Counted from the first letter of the stretch, positions 25,654 through 35,659 are shown. The stretch is DNA of 64,000 bases from Rhizobium rosettiformans (GCF_016806065.1 NZ_CP032407.1:1-64000); one strand, 5' to 3'. Notes: generated by a model not told the origin, from the letters alone. Made by a program: numbers and translations.

Positions 25654-26007
25654 CTAGAGGCGATAGGATCGTGGGACCGGAGGATCTCGGCCAAGTATGA
25701 TTGACCTGAGGCAATCGTCGCCAAGAGCGGGGAGGGTCGAAGATTCACCTAATCTCCAGGTGAACTCGGTTCGGTGCCCGGTTATGAGCACCTGGCATGG
25801 CGAACATACTACCATGCAGCATGTCCGTTGGGAGGAGCAGTCATTCGGGGGCAATGGCGCTGCGAATTCGGGACTTAGGGCCATCTGGCACTGGGAGATC
25901 GAATGAACCGGCGCGAAACCTCCCTCATGCGCCAAGGCCAGCTTCCCCTGCACGAAGAAGGAAACCGCGCAAACGACCAGCAATGCCAGTAGCTTGAACA
26001 TGTGCAC
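25654..26007 (-). CDS. Small secreted Cys-rich protein
   Basis: The 117-residue product has a signal peptide (FKLLALLVVCAVSFFVQGKLALA) and six cysteines, including CSSQRTCCMVVCSPC, a possible metal site, and a proline/arginine-containing C-terminus (PPVPRSYRL). It resembles, in layout not in close sequence, the other small exported proteins at 20949 and 47685. Two FNR-type boxes lie upstream (26120 and 26266), the first about 113 nt from the ATG. Function is unknown; metal or redox work in the periplasm fits the context. Confidence 0.55.
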   Translation of the reverse strand: MHMFKLLALLVVCAVSFFVQGKLALAHEGGFAPVHSISQCQMALSPEFAAPLPPNDCSSQRTCCMVVCSPCQVLITGHRTEFTWRLGESSTLPALGDDCLRSIILGRDPPVPRSYRL

Positions 26008-26119
26008 TTACCCATCGCCTCCCGACTGTTTCACGCAACTCCCATATTTGCACGGGAGGATTCCATCCCGTCGCATGTCATGCAAGGTCGCACCATCGCA
26101 CATATTGCCTACGGACACT

Positions 26120-26133
26120 TTGACCGGGATCAA
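26120..26133. promoter_or_regulatory. FNR/FixK-type box upstream of the Cys-rich gene
   Basis: TTGACCGGGATCAA matches TTGATNNNNATCAA at 9 of 10 fixed positions. It is 113 nt upstream of the ATG of the minus-strand gene ending at 26007. Confidence 0.6.
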
Positions 26134-26160
26134 AGAGATCGCGGGCGCGCGGCGGCTGGG

Positions 26161-26202
26161 GCTGAGGCTGAGGCTGAGGCTGAGGCTGAGGCTGAGGCTG
26201 AG
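26161..26202. repeat. Hexanucleotide tandem repeat (GCTGAG)7
   Basis: Seven perfect copies of GCTGAG follow a degenerate copy GCTGGG. In frame it would encode (Ala-Glu)n on the plus strand or (Leu-Ser)n on the minus strand, but no gene is supported over it. It lies between the two FNR-type boxes, in the leader of the Cys-rich gene. Confidence 0.9.
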
Positions 26203-26265
26203 CAACTACCATTGCCCACGAAGCAAATTGCAACCAATTGGCGGCAACGATGATTGGGAGCGCAC

Positions 26266-26279
26266 TTGATCGAGATTAA
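26266..26279. promoter_or_regulatory. FNR/FixK-type box with a plus-strand promoter context
   Basis: TTGATCGAGATTAA matches TTGATNNNNATCAA at 9 of 10 positions. A CATAAT at 26302 would be the -10 for a plus-strand start near 26314, which is class II spacing. The first plus-strand ATG with a GGGAG site (26326) gives only a 17-codon frame, so the target on that side seems broken. Confidence 0.55.
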
Positions 26280-26779
26280 AGTGCATCCCGTCCACGCCGA
26301 TCATAATTAATAAGAAGTGGGAGAAATGAGCGGTGTTTCACGAGCCACGAATGGTATCGACAGCCTCGCCTGCGTTTGATCTAAAGCGTTGCGTAGCCCT
26401 GCTGGTCTCTCGCAGCCAAAGAAGGGCTGTGCTAAGCCCCTTCTTCGCCAAAAGCGACGGCTTGCTCGTCGTCGACCCAGCGTCACGCAAGCGGCGGTTC
26501 CGTTCAAATGCAGCTAGAACGAACGAGTCAACCTGCGACTTGATCCTTGCCAGTGGGTCAATTCGGTTGATCTGCGGATATGTCGGATCATCCGAGCGCG
26601 ACAAGCTCTGCGCGGCCGGGGTCGACGTTCGGATCGGCTCCTGTGCCCGGACGATTAGCGAACTTGTTACCTCTTTTGAGACTCTACCACCGGCCTGACG
26701 GCCTGTTAGAACGCGCGGTGGGGATCAGCTACCACTTGAATGCATTCGGGACCTTTAATGAAATCAGGCACCCCGATAG
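26280..26779. other. Intergenic with decayed coding sequence
   Basis: Frames of 60-120 codons overlap on both strands (for example minus 26338-26604 and plus 26333-26698). None has a recognised family. The presence of a complete FNR-type promoter just upstream suggests a gene was lost here. I cannot identify it. Confidence 0.35.
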
Positions 26780-28677
26780 TTACGGCGAGCGCCGGCTGGC
26801 GGTTGATAACGTGGAGGCTCGTTTCAATGTCTTGACAGGCTGATTGGCACTGTCAGGGTCGTCACCCTCGTTGGTTCCGGTCAACGCGGCAAGCTCCGTC
26901 TCGTCAAGGGTTTCCTTCTCCAGCAGTCTACGGGCCGTGCGCTCCAAAAGGTCTCGACGCTCCTTGAGCAAACGGATCGTTCGCTCGAACGCGCCATCGA
27001 TGATCGCGCGCACCTCCCCGTCGATTGCGTCGGCTGTCGCCTCGCCATAGTCGCGAGGCTGAGGATAGGCTGCCATCTGGTTCGGTGTCAGGAAGGAGCG
27101 CTGATCCTTCTCGAGGGCGACATGACCCAGCTTTTCCGACATCCCGTAGCGCATGATCATGGCGCGTGCGATGTCGGTGACTTTGGCAAGGTCGTCCGCC
27201 GCTCCCGTTGAAAGATGATCGAAGACGATCTTCTCGGCCGCCCGGCCGCCGAGCAGGACCGCCATCTTGTTCTCGAGTTCCTCTCTGGTCATCAGAAAGC
27301 GATCCTCGGTCGGACGCTGGATGGTGTAGCCCAGCGCGCCGATCCCGCGCGGGATGATCGACACCTTATGCACGGTGTCCGAGCCGGGCAGCGCCATGGC
27401 GACAAGCGCGTGGCCCATCTCGTGATAGGCCACAACCTCGCGTTCTCTCGGGTTGAGAAGGCGGTTTCGCTTCTCCAGACCGGCGACGATGCGCTCGACG
27501 GCGTTGTTGAAATCATCCATCGTGACAGCATCGGCCTTGCGGCGGGTAGCCAGCAGCGTGGCCTCGTTGACGAGGTTGGCCAGATCGGCGCCAGTGAAGC
27601 CCGGGGTCAGCGCTGCGATCTTTTCGGCATCGACGTCTTCTGCAAGCTTCGCCTTGCGCATGTGGACGTGCAGGATCTGGATGCGGCCCTGCTTGTCCGG
27701 CCGGTCGACCAGCACCTGCCGGTCGAAGCGGCCGGCGCGTAGAAGCGCGGGATCGAGAATTTCCGGCCGGTTGGTGGCCGCCAGCAGCACCACACCAATC
27801 GTCGGGTCGAAGCCATCAAGCTCGACAAGGAGCTGGTTGAGCGTCTGTTCCTTCTCGTCGTGGCCGCCCATCATCGGGCCAGCGCCGCGCGCACGGCCGA
27901 GCGCATCCAACTCGTCGATGAAGATGATTGCAGGAGCCTTGGCGCGGGCCTGCTCGAAGAGATCGCGCACACGCGCGGCCCCTACGCCCACGAACATTTC
28001 CACGAATTCCGAACCCGAGATCGAGAAGAACGACACTCGTGCCTCGCCGGCGACGGCCCTTGCGATCAGGGTCTTGCCCGTGCCGGGAGGGCCAAACCAG
28101 CAGAACGCCCTTGGGCATGCGCGCCGAGCCTGCCATACTCGTCCGGGTTCTTCAGGAAATCGACGATCTCCTGCAATTCCTCCTTGGCCTCATCCACGCC
28201 GGCCACGTCGTCAAACGTTACCTTGATGTCGGTCTCGACATAGACCTTGGCCTTGCTCTTGCCGATCTGCATCAGGCCGCCGCCGGCGCCGCCTCCCATT
28301 CGTCGCATGAGGAACACCCAGACACCGATGAACAGCGCCATCGGAACGACCCATGACAGGAGATCACGAAGGAACGTACTCTCGATCTGCCCGGTGACGA
28401 CGACGTCGTTCCGGCGGAGTTGCTCGGCGAAGTCGGGTTCGACGCGCGTCGTGATAAAACGGGTCTGACCTCCCTCTAGCGGTTGCCGGAAGCTTCCCTG
28501 GACGTAGCGATCGGAAACCTGCACTTCGGCGATGCGGCCCGCCTGAAGGTGACTTTCGAACTCACTATAGGGAATTTCGGCGACCTGGCTTGCAATCGTG
28601 AACAGGTATTGAAACAGCATCAGCCCGGCGAATGCCGCGAACCAGTACCAGATATTGAACTGCGTCTTGTTGTTCAT
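26780..28677 (-). pseudogene. ftsH: FtsH-type membrane AAA protease, frameshifted
   Basis: FtsH is a membrane-anchored ATP-dependent zinc protease. Here the N-terminal part (MNNKTQFNIWYWFAAFAGLM, a periplasmic domain, a second TM in LLSWVVPMALFIGVWVFLM) runs to about 28125, and the rest ([32 protein letters not shown], the zinc site HEMGH, C-terminal helices) is in another frame. Between them a CG pair is missing near 28119-28124 and an A is added near 28094-28096, which breaks the Walker A region [10 protein letters not shown] start at 28677; an ATG at 28707 is in frame. Unless these are sequencing errors, the protein is inactive. Confidence 0.85.
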
Positions 28678-28707
28678 CTTGCCATCACTCTGTCTGGGCG
28701 ACCGCAC

Positions 28708-29268
28708 CCCACCATCACCGCGATTGAGCTACACGGCGAGCCGCTTCCGCTGTGAGGGAATGCGGTTCGCACGCGCCATTTCCCGGCGTTGCAGTAAATA
28801 CCTTGGTCGCTTGTTCCTCGGCCCGATGCAAAAACCTTCAACCACGAAATCGAGCAAACCGATTATAGAAATCGTCCCCAAGACAATCCGGAAAAAGCGA
28901 AAAGTCATTTTGTCGAAATCCGTGTGCGAACTAGTAGCTGGTGGCACTGACCGGAAGATTGATCTGGGTTAAAGTTTGCCGCCGCTCGTGCGCCAGTCAT
29001 ACCTAACAGCGGTCATTCCCCGACCGCCTGCGGCGATCTCCAGAAACACATTGCAACTATGCCGAGTGGCCGCGAGCTACGCTCCGACAGTTTCGCTCGC
29101 CAGGGTGCAAGCCCAAACAAAACTATAACAGGGATCAAGGTTTTTGTTTTCCATTGCGAACATTGTTGTCCCCGCAATCGATGCAGGCCCGCTGCTCCGG
29201 GCTTGACCCCAACCGCTGCGTCGCCTGTGTCGGGACGAAATCTCTGTGCAGAAAGGCGGACAAAGACC
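28708..29268. other. Divergent intergenic region between ftsH and the DUF2933 gene
   Basis: It contains the FNR-type box at 28959-28972 and a weaker half-site (ATCAA at 29134-29138, with a poor left arm). No gene is recognised. Confidence 0.4.
28959..28972. promoter_or_regulatory. FNR/FixK-type box between ftsH and the DUF2933 gene
   Basis: TTGATCTGGGTTAA matches TTGATNNNNATCAA at 8 of 10 fixed positions. It is 250-280 nt upstream of ftsH and 297 nt upstream of the DUF2933 gene, so either could be its target. Confidence 0.5.
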
Positions 29269-29538
29269 ATGCCACCCAAGATTAGACAGTCCAGCAACGA
29301 CGACCAACCTCCACGGCGCATCTCCGCCACGAACATCGTACTATGGGGGTTCCTGGCCATCGGCGCCTTTTACCTGATTGCCGAGCATCGGGCCAATCTG
29401 CTCGGGTGGCTGCCGTGGCTGATAATTCTCGCTTGTCCGCTCCTCCATATCTTCATGCACGGACGCCACGGCGGACACGACCATCGCGGCGGAAGCTCGT
29501 CTTCGCCGAGTTCGAAGCGTCCTCCCCATCAACATTGA
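29269..29538 (+). CDS. DUF2933-type small membrane protein
   Basis: The 89-residue product has one or two membrane segments (ATNIVLWGFLAIGAFYLIAEH, LLGWLPWLIILACPLLHIFMH) followed by a His/Gly/Ser-rich tail (MHGRHGGHDHRGG ... PPHQH). This matches the DUF2933 layout (LP.L.ll.CPLmH.fMH..H). The ATG at 29269 follows AAGGCGGA. It is 20 nt upstream of the methyltransferase-like gene, so they form an operon, as often seen in copper and heavy-metal loci. Confidence 0.82.
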   Translation: MPPKIRQSSNDDQPPRRISATNIVLWGFLAIGAFYLIAEHRANLLGWLPWLIILACPLLHIFMHGRHGGHDHRGGSSSSPSSKRPPHQH

Positions 29539-29558
29539 GAGTTTCAGGAGCAGAAATT

Positions 29559-30203
29559 ATGCATGAGGACATCCCTGCATATGGGCTTTGGTCCCTGGCG
29601 ATTCTCAACTCTGCCGTATTTATCTTCTTCGCATTCAGCTTCTTCAAGCCGGCAACCGCTCGTGATTGGCGCTCATTTGGGGCATACAGCGCCTTCATTA
29701 TTGCGCTTTTCACGGAAATGTACGGGTTCCCGCTCACAATCTATCTTCTGTCAGGCTGGTTGCAGACGCGCTATCCTCAAATCGACTGGCTTTCCCACGA
29801 TGCCGGACACCTGCTGGAGACCGTCTTCGGCTGGCGGCTCAATCCGCATTTTGGCCCCTTTCATCTTCTGAGCTTCGTCTTCATTGGTGGTGGATTCATG
29901 CTCATCGCCTCGGGATGGAAGGTCCTCTACGAGGCGCAGAAGAAGGGCGTGCTCGCCACAACTGGCGTCTACGCCTGGGTTCGCCATCCTCAGTATGTGG
30001 GTTTCGTACTCGTGATGTTCGGATTCCTACTCCAGTGGCCCACCTTGCTAACCGCTGCTATGTTTCCGGTCCTTGTCGTCATGTATTGGAGGCTCGCCCT
30101 CCGTGAAGAACAGGAAGTTCTTGCACAATTCGGCGATGCGTATGCGCGATATATGAGAAACGTGCCAGGGTACTTTCCACGGCTGGTAGCCAGACCAACT
30201 TGA
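29559..30203 (+). CDS. Isoprenylcysteine carboxyl methyltransferase-like membrane protein
   Basis: The roughly 214-residue product has several membrane segments and the ICMT/PEMT C-terminal signature GVYAWVRHPQYVGFVLVMFGFLLQWPTLL, then YWRLALREEQEVLAQFGDAYARYM. The RHP and EE motifs bind the methyl donor in the family. In bacteria its substrate is unknown. CAGGAG precedes the ATG at 29559. It overlaps nothing and follows the DUF2933 gene closely, a pairing frequent near copper ATPases. Confidence 0.85.
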   Translation: MHEDIPAYGLWSLAILNSAVFIFFAFSFFKPATARDWRSFGAYSAFIIALFTEMYGFPLTIYLLSGWLQTRYPQIDWLSHDAGHLLETVFGWRLNPHFGPFHLLSFVFIGGGFMLIASGWKVLYEAQKKGVLATTGVYAWVRHPQYVGFVLVMFGFLLQWPTLLTAAMFPVLVVMYWRLALREEQEVLAQFGDAYARYMRNVPGYFPRLVARPT

Positions 30204-30329
30204 GAGTTCACACGCGAGTGACGGACACGTCCAAGCGTGCCAAGTGGCCCGAAGGGGCTGCCTTCTGGTCGTAGAGGGGCGTCGCTCATTATATTGATCC
30301 ACTTTAAAGTCTGAAGATCGTGGATCGCG

Positions 30330-30684
30330 TCAAACTTGCACCGCTCTGTATCTCTCGTGGCGAACATGGCCAAGCGATGAGACCGTTGCCATGATTTCGG
30401 CAACCTCCATCCGGTCGCTGGGTTCGCTCTCGAAGACGGCGACCACGATGTGCTGTTGGGTGCTGTCCGGAGGACGCTCCGCCGTGCATCAGGCCTTCCT
30501 CATGGTCCAAGGGATGGCCGCGTACGACCGAGGTTTGAATGATTCCAAGATAGACGGCTACTCCATCGGCCGACTGATATGCATCATCAGCCGATGCCAG
30601 GCTCACCGACGATAGTATCACGAGTATAGTGCTGAACACCCCCGGCAACGCGCGAGCGCTAACGACCTGCACAGCTTTGTCCAT
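30330..30684 (-). pseudogene. Frameshifted and truncated small periplasmic protein
   Basis: From an ATG at 30684 the product starts with a signal peptide (LPGVFSTILVILSSVSLASA) and ADGVAVYLGIIQTSVVRGHPLDHEEGLMHGG. After MHGG a +1 shift is needed to continue PPDSTQQHIVVAVFESEPSD and RMEVAEIMATVSSLG, then the frame ends early at RYRAVQV. Proteins with this VYLG...RGHP...MHGG pattern are normally about 170 residues and are exported. So the gene has a frameshift and has lost its C-terminal half. The name of the family is not certain to me. Confidence 0.6.
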
Positions 30685-30905
30685 TTGCTTAGGAGCACGT
30701 CCTGTCCTCCGCGTAGCCGCGATCGGCCGCTCACTCGCCACACTGGCTCGGCCACTCACGCATGGCGGGCCCTGGATGCCACCATCATCCTGCTCTTTGA
30801 CTCACAATTGTTCTCGGGAGCCGGCGCAGAGCAACTCACTGCTACCTTCACAATGGCGTGCTAAAGCATTGTCTCCAAAAGTACGCGCACCGAGCAGGCC
30901 GAGAT

Positions 30906-30919
30906 TTAACCTGGATCAA
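30906..30919. promoter_or_regulatory. FNR/FixK-type box upstream of arcD
   Basis: TTAACCTGGATCAA has one perfect half-site (ATCAA) and a 3-of-5 left arm. The same 14-mer occurs at 36922-36935, before the copB operon. It lies 145 nt upstream of the arcD ATG and is expected to give anaerobic induction of arcDABC. Confidence 0.6.
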
Positions 30920-31063
30920 AGATGACAATAAGCCTGACAGTTTAGATGCCAAACACTTGAGTTCGATTGCCCTAAGAAGAAAAACCGAAATCTAGTCGCT
31001 GAGAACGGGCGAACCACCGTTCGCATATCGCGCGGTTCACCTTCGAGTGATGGGAAGACGCAA

Positions 31064-32494
31064 ATGACCACTGCATCTGACACTGCGGAACCACGCAGGG
31101 TTCGGTTTCCAACCGCATTTACGATCCTGTTCGGCTTGATCGTTGTGGTTGCCGGTCTGACCTGGGTCATCCCGGCAGGCCAGTATGAGCGGGTCCAGAA
31201 TGCCGCATTGAACCGCGAGGTGCCCGTTGCGGGAACCTATGCGGTCACCGAGGCAGTGCCGCAAGGCATATTCGACGTTATCATGGCGCCGATCGCCGGA
31301 TTTTATAATCCCGTGACCAACATGGCGAACGCCATCGACGTCGCCCTTTTCGTCCTCGTGATAGGCGGGTTTATCGGTGTCGTCACCGCCACCGGCGCGA
31401 TCAATGCCGGCATCGAGCGGTCGATGAAAAAGCTCAACGGACGAGAAAAATGGATGATCCCGCTGCTGATGGCGCTGTTCGCCTTCGGCGGCACTACATA
31501 CGGCATGGCGGAAGAAACGCTTGCCTTCTACATGCTGCTGATCCCGATCCTGATTGCGGCGCGCTACGACGCGGTAACCGCGGTTGCCATAATTCTTCTG
31601 GGCGCTGGCATTGGTGTCCTTGGCTCCACGGTCAATGCTTTTGCCACAGTCATCGCCTCAGACGCCGCCGGCGTGCCGTTCACACAGGGGCTCGTGTTGC
31701 GCCTCGTTATTCTCGTTCTCGGCTGGCTCGCCTGCGTCGTCTACGTCATGCGCTATGCCGAAAGGGTGAGGCTCGATCCTACAAAATCACTCGTCTACGA
31801 CATGAAGGCAGACAACGAGAAGCACTTCCTCAGCACACATCATGAGGGAGCTGCATTCACGACGACCCACAAGATCGTGCTCGCGATCTTCGGCCTCAGC
31901 TTCGTCGTGATGATCTGGGGCGTGCTCAAGGGCGGCTGGTGGATGGGCGAGATGAGCGGCCTGTTCCTTGCATCTGCCATTGTCGTCGGTTTCGTGGCTC
32001 GGACGGGCGAGAAGAATTTCACGGATGCCTTCGTGAACGGCGCTCGCGACCTTCTCGGGGTTGCCCTGATTATCGGCCTGGCGCGCGGCATCGTCGTCGT
32101 CATGGACGCCGGCAAGATCACCGACACCATCCTGCATTGGGCCGAGGTCTCGGTTGCCGGTCTGGGCGAGATCGCCTTCATCAACCTGATGTACTGGCTC
32201 CAGGTGCTGATGTCGTTCTTCGTGCCGTCGTCATCGGGCCTCGCTGTTCTCACGATGCCGATCATGGCGCCGGTTGCAGACTTCGCAGGCGTCGGCCGTG
32301 ACCTGGTCGTCACCGCCTATCAATCGGCGAACGGTATCGTAAACCTCGTCAATCCGACCTTCGCCGTGGTCATGGGCGCGCTCGCCATCGGGCGTGTGCC
32401 CTATGAGCGGTGGCTGCGCTTCATGTGGCCGCTCCTCCTGATCCTCACCGTTATCATCATGGCGAGTCTTAGCGTCGCCACTCTCATTTCCTGA
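31064..32494 (+). CDS. arcD: YfcC/ArcD-type membrane carrier, probable arginine-ornithine antiporter
   Basis: The 476-residue product has about twelve membrane segments and the YfcC/DcuC-type start FPTAFTILFGLIVVVAGLTWVIPAGQYER, with later NPVTNMANAIDVALFVLVIGG and MYWLQVLMSFFVPSSSGLAVLTMPIMAP. It is the first gene before arcA, arcB and arcC, so it most likely exchanges arginine for ornithine for the deiminase pathway. The family also includes dicarboxylate carriers, so substrate assignment rests on context. GGGAAG precedes the ATG. The gap to arcA is 12 nt. Confidence 0.85.
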   Translation: MTTASDTAEPRRVRFPTAFTILFGLIVVVAGLTWVIPAGQYERVQNAALNREVPVAGTYAVTEAVPQGIFDVIMAPIAGFYNPVTNMANAIDVALFVLVIGGFIGVVTATGAINAGIERSMKKLNGREKWMIPLLMALFAFGGTTYGMAEETLAFYMLLIPILIAARYDAVTAVAIILLGAGIGVLGSTVNAFATVIASDAAGVPFTQGLVLRLVILVLGWLACVVYVMRYAERVRLDPTKSLVYDMKADNEKHFLSTHHEGAAFTTTHKIVLAIFGLSFVVMIWGVLKGGWWMGEMSGLFLASAIVVGFVARTGEKNFTDAFVNGARDLLGVALIIGLARGIVVVMDAGKITDTILHWAEVSVAGLGEIAFINLMYWLQVLMSFFVPSSSGLAVLTMPIMAPVADFAGVGRDLVVTAYQSANGIVNLVNPTFAVVMGALAIGRVPYERWLRFMWPLLLILTVIIMASLSVATLIS

Positions 32495-32506
32495 AGGAGA
32501 GTTTCA

Positions 32507-33733
32507 ATGACCATCCCCTATGGCGTTCATTCTGAAGTGGGCAAACTACGTCGGGTTCTTGTCCATCGTCCAGGTGCGGCGCTCGCTCGCCTTACCCCCT
32601 CGAATTGCCACGAGTTACTCTTTGACGATGTCATCTGGGTCAAGCAGGCCCGTGTCGAGCACTTGACCTTCGTCGATGCCATGCGTCACCGCGGCGTCGA
32701 GGTCGTGTTCCTGCGTGAAATGCTTGCGGAGACCTTGCGGATTCCGGAGGCGCGACGCTGGCTTCTCGAGCGGCGCATCAATGATGACTCCGTGGGTGCC
32801 GGTTTCGCGGACGATCTGAGGGCGCATCTCATGGAAGTCGAGGCGGACGCGCTTTCCCTGATCCTGATGGGCGGCATGAGCAAGGCGGAACTGCCGATCA
32901 AGAGTGCAAGCCTTCTTTCGGAAACGCTGCGGCCGGAGGACTTCATCCTTCCGCCGCTGCCTAACCATCTGTTCACGCGCGACACGACGTGCTGGATTTA
33001 TGGCGGCGTCACTCTCAACCCGATGCGTTGGAACGCCCGCAAGCTCGAAACCGTGAACATCGCCGCCATCTACCGGTTCCATCCTGATTTCCGCGATGCC
33101 GGTTTCCCGGTCTGGTGGGGCGATCCCGACAAGGACCACGGCCTCGCCGCGCTGGAGGGCGGCGACGTCATGCCAATAGGCAACGGCACGGTGCTCGTCG
33201 GAATGGGTGAGCGGACGACGCCGCAGGCCGTCGGCCAGCTCGCGCGCGCACTGTTTGCGCAGGGTGGAGCGGAACGTGTAGTCGCCTGCAAGATGCCGAT
33301 CGAGCGTGCCTCCATGCATCTCGATACGGTCTTCACCTTCTGCGATCGCGACCTCGTAACGCTCTTCGCGGAGGTGGTGCAGAAGATCGAACCCTATTCC
33401 ATTCGTCCCGGCGAAACGGAAGGATCGATCGACGTGCGCAAGGAAGGGCGGCCGCTCACCGAGGTCGCGGCCGAAGCGCTTGGGCTGAAGGAGCTGCGCG
33501 TGGTCGAAACAGGCGGCGACGCCTACGTCGCCGAACGCGAGCAATGGGATGACGGTAATAACGTCGTGGCGCTCGAGCCTGGGGTAGTCGTCGCCTACGA
33601 TCGCAACACCTACACAAACACGCAACTGCGCAAAGCGGGCGTGGAGGTCATCACCGTGCCGGGCGCCGAACTCGGACGCGGGCGCGGCGGCGGCCACTGC
33701 ATGACGTGCCCGCTCGTGCGCGATCCGGTTTGA
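32507..33733 (+). CDS. arcA: Arginine deiminase
   Basis: ArcA hydrolyses arginine to citrulline and ammonia in the cytoplasm. The 408-residue product shows the guanidino-group-modifying fold: [19 protein letters not shown] at the start, [38 protein letters not shown], the catalytic His region [13 protein letters not shown] and the C-terminal active-site Cys in [14 protein letters not shown]. Length is normal (about 410). It has AAGGAGAG 8 nt before the ATG and follows arcD directly, with arcB 12 nt downstream. Confidence 0.97.
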   Translation: MTIPYGVHSEVGKLRRVLVHRPGAALARLTPSNCHELLFDDVIWVKQARVEHLTFVDAMRHRGVEVVFLREMLAETLRIPEARRWLLERRINDDSVGAGFADDLRAHLMEVEADALSLILMGGMSKAELPIKSASLLSETLRPEDFILPPLPNHLFTRDTTCWIYGGVTLNPMRWNARKLETVNIAAIYRFHPDFRDAGFPVWWGDPDKDHGLAALEGGDVMPIGNGTVLVGMGERTTPQAVGQLARALFAQGGAERVVACKMPIERASMHLDTVFTFCDRDLVTLFAEVVQKIEPYSIRPGETEGSIDVRKEGRPLTEVAAEALGLKELRVVETGGDAYVAEREQWDDGNNVVALEPGVVVAYDRNTYTNTQLRKAGVEVITVPGAELGRGRGGGHCMTCPLVRDPV

Positions 33734-33744
33734 GGAGACAGTCC

Positions 33745-34746
33745 ATGCCAGTAAATCTGAAAGGCCGCAGCGTCCTGAAGCTGCTCGACTTCACAGCCGA
33801 CGACATCCGTTTCCTTCTCAAGCTCTCTGCGTCACTCAAGCAGGCGAAGTATGGCGGCTACGAGCAGCAACGGCTGAAAGGCAAAAACATCGCACTGATC
33901 TTCGAAAAGGATTCGACGCGAACCCGCACGGGCTTCGAGGTGGCGGCCTACGATCAGGGCGCCCACGTTACCTATCTCGGTCCGACTGGCACGCAGATCG
34001 GCAAGAAGGAGTCGATGAAAGACACCGCGCGCGTGCTCGGGCGCATGTATGACGGCATCGAGTACCGCGGCTTCGGGCAGGAGCAGGCCGAGACGCTGGC
34101 CGCATATGCCGGTGTTCCGGTCTATAATGGCCTGACCGACGAGTTCCATCCGACACAGATTCTCGCAGATTTCCTGACGATGCGGGAATATACACGCAAG
34201 CACCTGTCGCAGGTCGCCTTCGCCTTTCTTGGCGATGCCGGCAACAACATGGGAAACTCGTTGCTGACAGGGGCGGCGCAGATCGGCATGGATGTTCGCC
34301 TCGGCGCGCCGAAGGCCTGTTGGCCGGAGGAAGGTCTGGTGCAGCGATGCCAAGAGATTGCGGAAAAGACGGGCGCGAAGATCACGCTGACCGAGGACCC
34401 TGCCGAGGCGGTCAGGGGGTCCGATTTCGTCTACACCGACGTCTGGGTGTCGATGGGCGAACCGGATTCGGTGTGGAAGGAACGCATCGAATTGCTGACC
34501 CCCTATCGGGTGACCGCCGACATCATGGCGGCCACGGGCAATCCGCATGCGAAATTCATGCACTGCCTGCCCGCGTTCCACAATCGCGAGACAGAGATTG
34601 GCGAGAAGATCTTCCGGCAGCACGGCATCGGCAGCATGGAAGTGGCCGAAGAGGTCTTCGAGTCGGAAGCTTCGGTCGTCTTCGATCAGGCTGAAAACCG
34701 GATGCACACCATCAAGGCCTTGCTGGTCGCCACGCTGGGGTCGTGA
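33745..34746 (+). CDS. arcB: Catabolic ornithine carbamoyltransferase
   Basis: ArcB splits citrulline with phosphate into ornithine and carbamoyl phosphate. I use the ATG at 33745 (GAGGAGAC upstream); the frame is open into arcA. The 333-residue product has the carbamoyl-phosphate site [24 protein letters not shown], and the ornithine-side motifs VWVSMGEPD and FMHCLPAF. Length and motifs match the catabolic OTCase. It lies between arcA and arcC in one operon. Confidence 0.97.
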   Translation: MPVNLKGRSVLKLLDFTADDIRFLLKLSASLKQAKYGGYEQQRLKGKNIALIFEKDSTRTRTGFEVAAYDQGAHVTYLGPTGTQIGKKESMKDTARVLGRMYDGIEYRGFGQEQAETLAAYAGVPVYNGLTDEFHPTQILADFLTMREYTRKHLSQVAFAFLGDAGNNMGNSLLTGAAQIGMDVRLGAPKACWPEEGLVQRCQEIAEKTGAKITLTEDPAEAVRGSDFVYTDVWVSMGEPDSVWKERIELLTPYRVTADIMAATGNPHAKFMHCLPAFHNRETEIGEKIFRQHGIGSMEVAEEVFESEASVVFDQAENRMHTIKALLVATLGS

Positions 34747-34747
34747 C

Positions 34748-35659
34748 ATGAGAGTTGTCATAGCCCTTGGGGGTAATGCCCTGCTCAAGCGCGGCGAGCC
34801 GATGACGGCGGAGGCGCAACGGGCGAACGCGCGCACAGCGGCTATCGCACTTGCCGATGTCGCGCGCGATCATGACATCGTGATCGCTCACGGAAGCGGT
34901 CCGCAGGTGGGCCTGCTGGCGCTTCAGGCCGCCGCCTACAAGGAGGTCCCGCCTTTTCCGCTCGACATCATTAGCGCCGAGAGCATCGGCATGATCGGTT
35001 ATCTGGTCGAGCAGGAACTGGCCAATGCACTGCCCAAGGACGCGAGGCTCGCCACCCTGCTCACCCAGATTGAGGTCGATCGAAACGATCCCGCGTTCAC
35101 ACGGCCAGAAAAACCGATCGGCCCGATCTATGAACTGGCCGAAGCACAGAAAGTCGCACAGCTCCATAACTGGCCGCTCATTGAGGAAAGCCCAGGCAGG
35201 TGGAGGCGCGTGGTTCCTTCTCCATTGCCCGGCAGGATCACCCAGATCGAGACCATCCGCCTTCTTGTGGACAATGGCGTCACCGTCATCTGCGCTGGGG
35301 GCGGTGGCATTCCGGTGATCCAGAACGCTGCCGGCGACCTTGAAGGCGTTGAGGCTGTGATCGACAAGGACCGCGCAGCCGGGCTTCTGGCGGAGGAACT
35401 GTCGGCCGATGCGTTCTTGATGCTGACGGACGTCGATGCGGTCTACGAAGCGTGGGGAACAGAGCGGCAGCGACGGATCGACCGCGTTCGCCCCGGCGAG
35501 ATCGACCCCGCTGATTTTCCGCCGGGTTCCATGGGACCGAAGGTCGAGGCGGCGGCTGCGTTCGCGTCAGTTGACGGACGGCTTTCCGGTATTGGCAAAC
35601 TTGAAGATGCGCGTGCCATTCTTGAACGGCGCGCAGGCACGATATTTTCGTTCGAATAG
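34748..35659 (+). CDS. arcC: Carbamate kinase
   Basis: ArcC transfers the phosphate of carbamoyl phosphate to ADP, the ATP-yielding step of the pathway. I use the ATG at 34748, one base after the arcB stop; the longer frame upstream is an arcB shadow. The 303-residue product has VVIALGGNALLKRGE, IAHGSGPQVGLLALQ, VICAGGGGIPVI, VIDKDRAAGLLAEEL and LTDVDAVY, all standard for the amino-acid-kinase fold. The last 23 codons are repeated in decayed form after adk (36321-36389). Confidence 0.97.
   Translation: MRVVIALGGNALLKRGEPMTAEAQRANARTAAIALADVARDHDIVIAHGSGPQVGLLALQAAAYKEVPPFPLDIISAESIGMIGYLVEQELANALPKDARLATLLTQIEVDRNDPAFTRPEKPIGPIYELAEAQKVAQLHNWPLIEESPGRWRRVVPSPLPGRITQIETIRLLVDNGVTVICAGGGGIPVIQNAAGDLEGVEAVIDKDRAAGLLAEELSADAFLMLTDVDAVYEAWGTERQRRIDRVRPGEIDPADFPPGSMGPKVEAAAAFASVDGRLSGIGKLEDARAILERRAGTIFSFE

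Noticed and set aside
26002..26253. Repeat-encoded (Ala-Glu)n or (Leu-Ser)n small protein
   Set aside because: The frame is open only because of the hexanucleotide repeat; there is no conserved sequence around it and it covers the leader and FNR box of the neighbouring gene.
29125..29138. ATAACAGGGATCAA as an FNR-type box before the DUF2933 gene
   Set aside because: The right arm is perfect but the left arm has only 2 of 5 bases, too weak to call.
30294..30307. TTGATCCACTTTAA as a further FNR-type box
   Set aside because: The right arm has only 3 of 5 bases and the site lies between the 3' ends of two genes, so there is no promoter for it to control.
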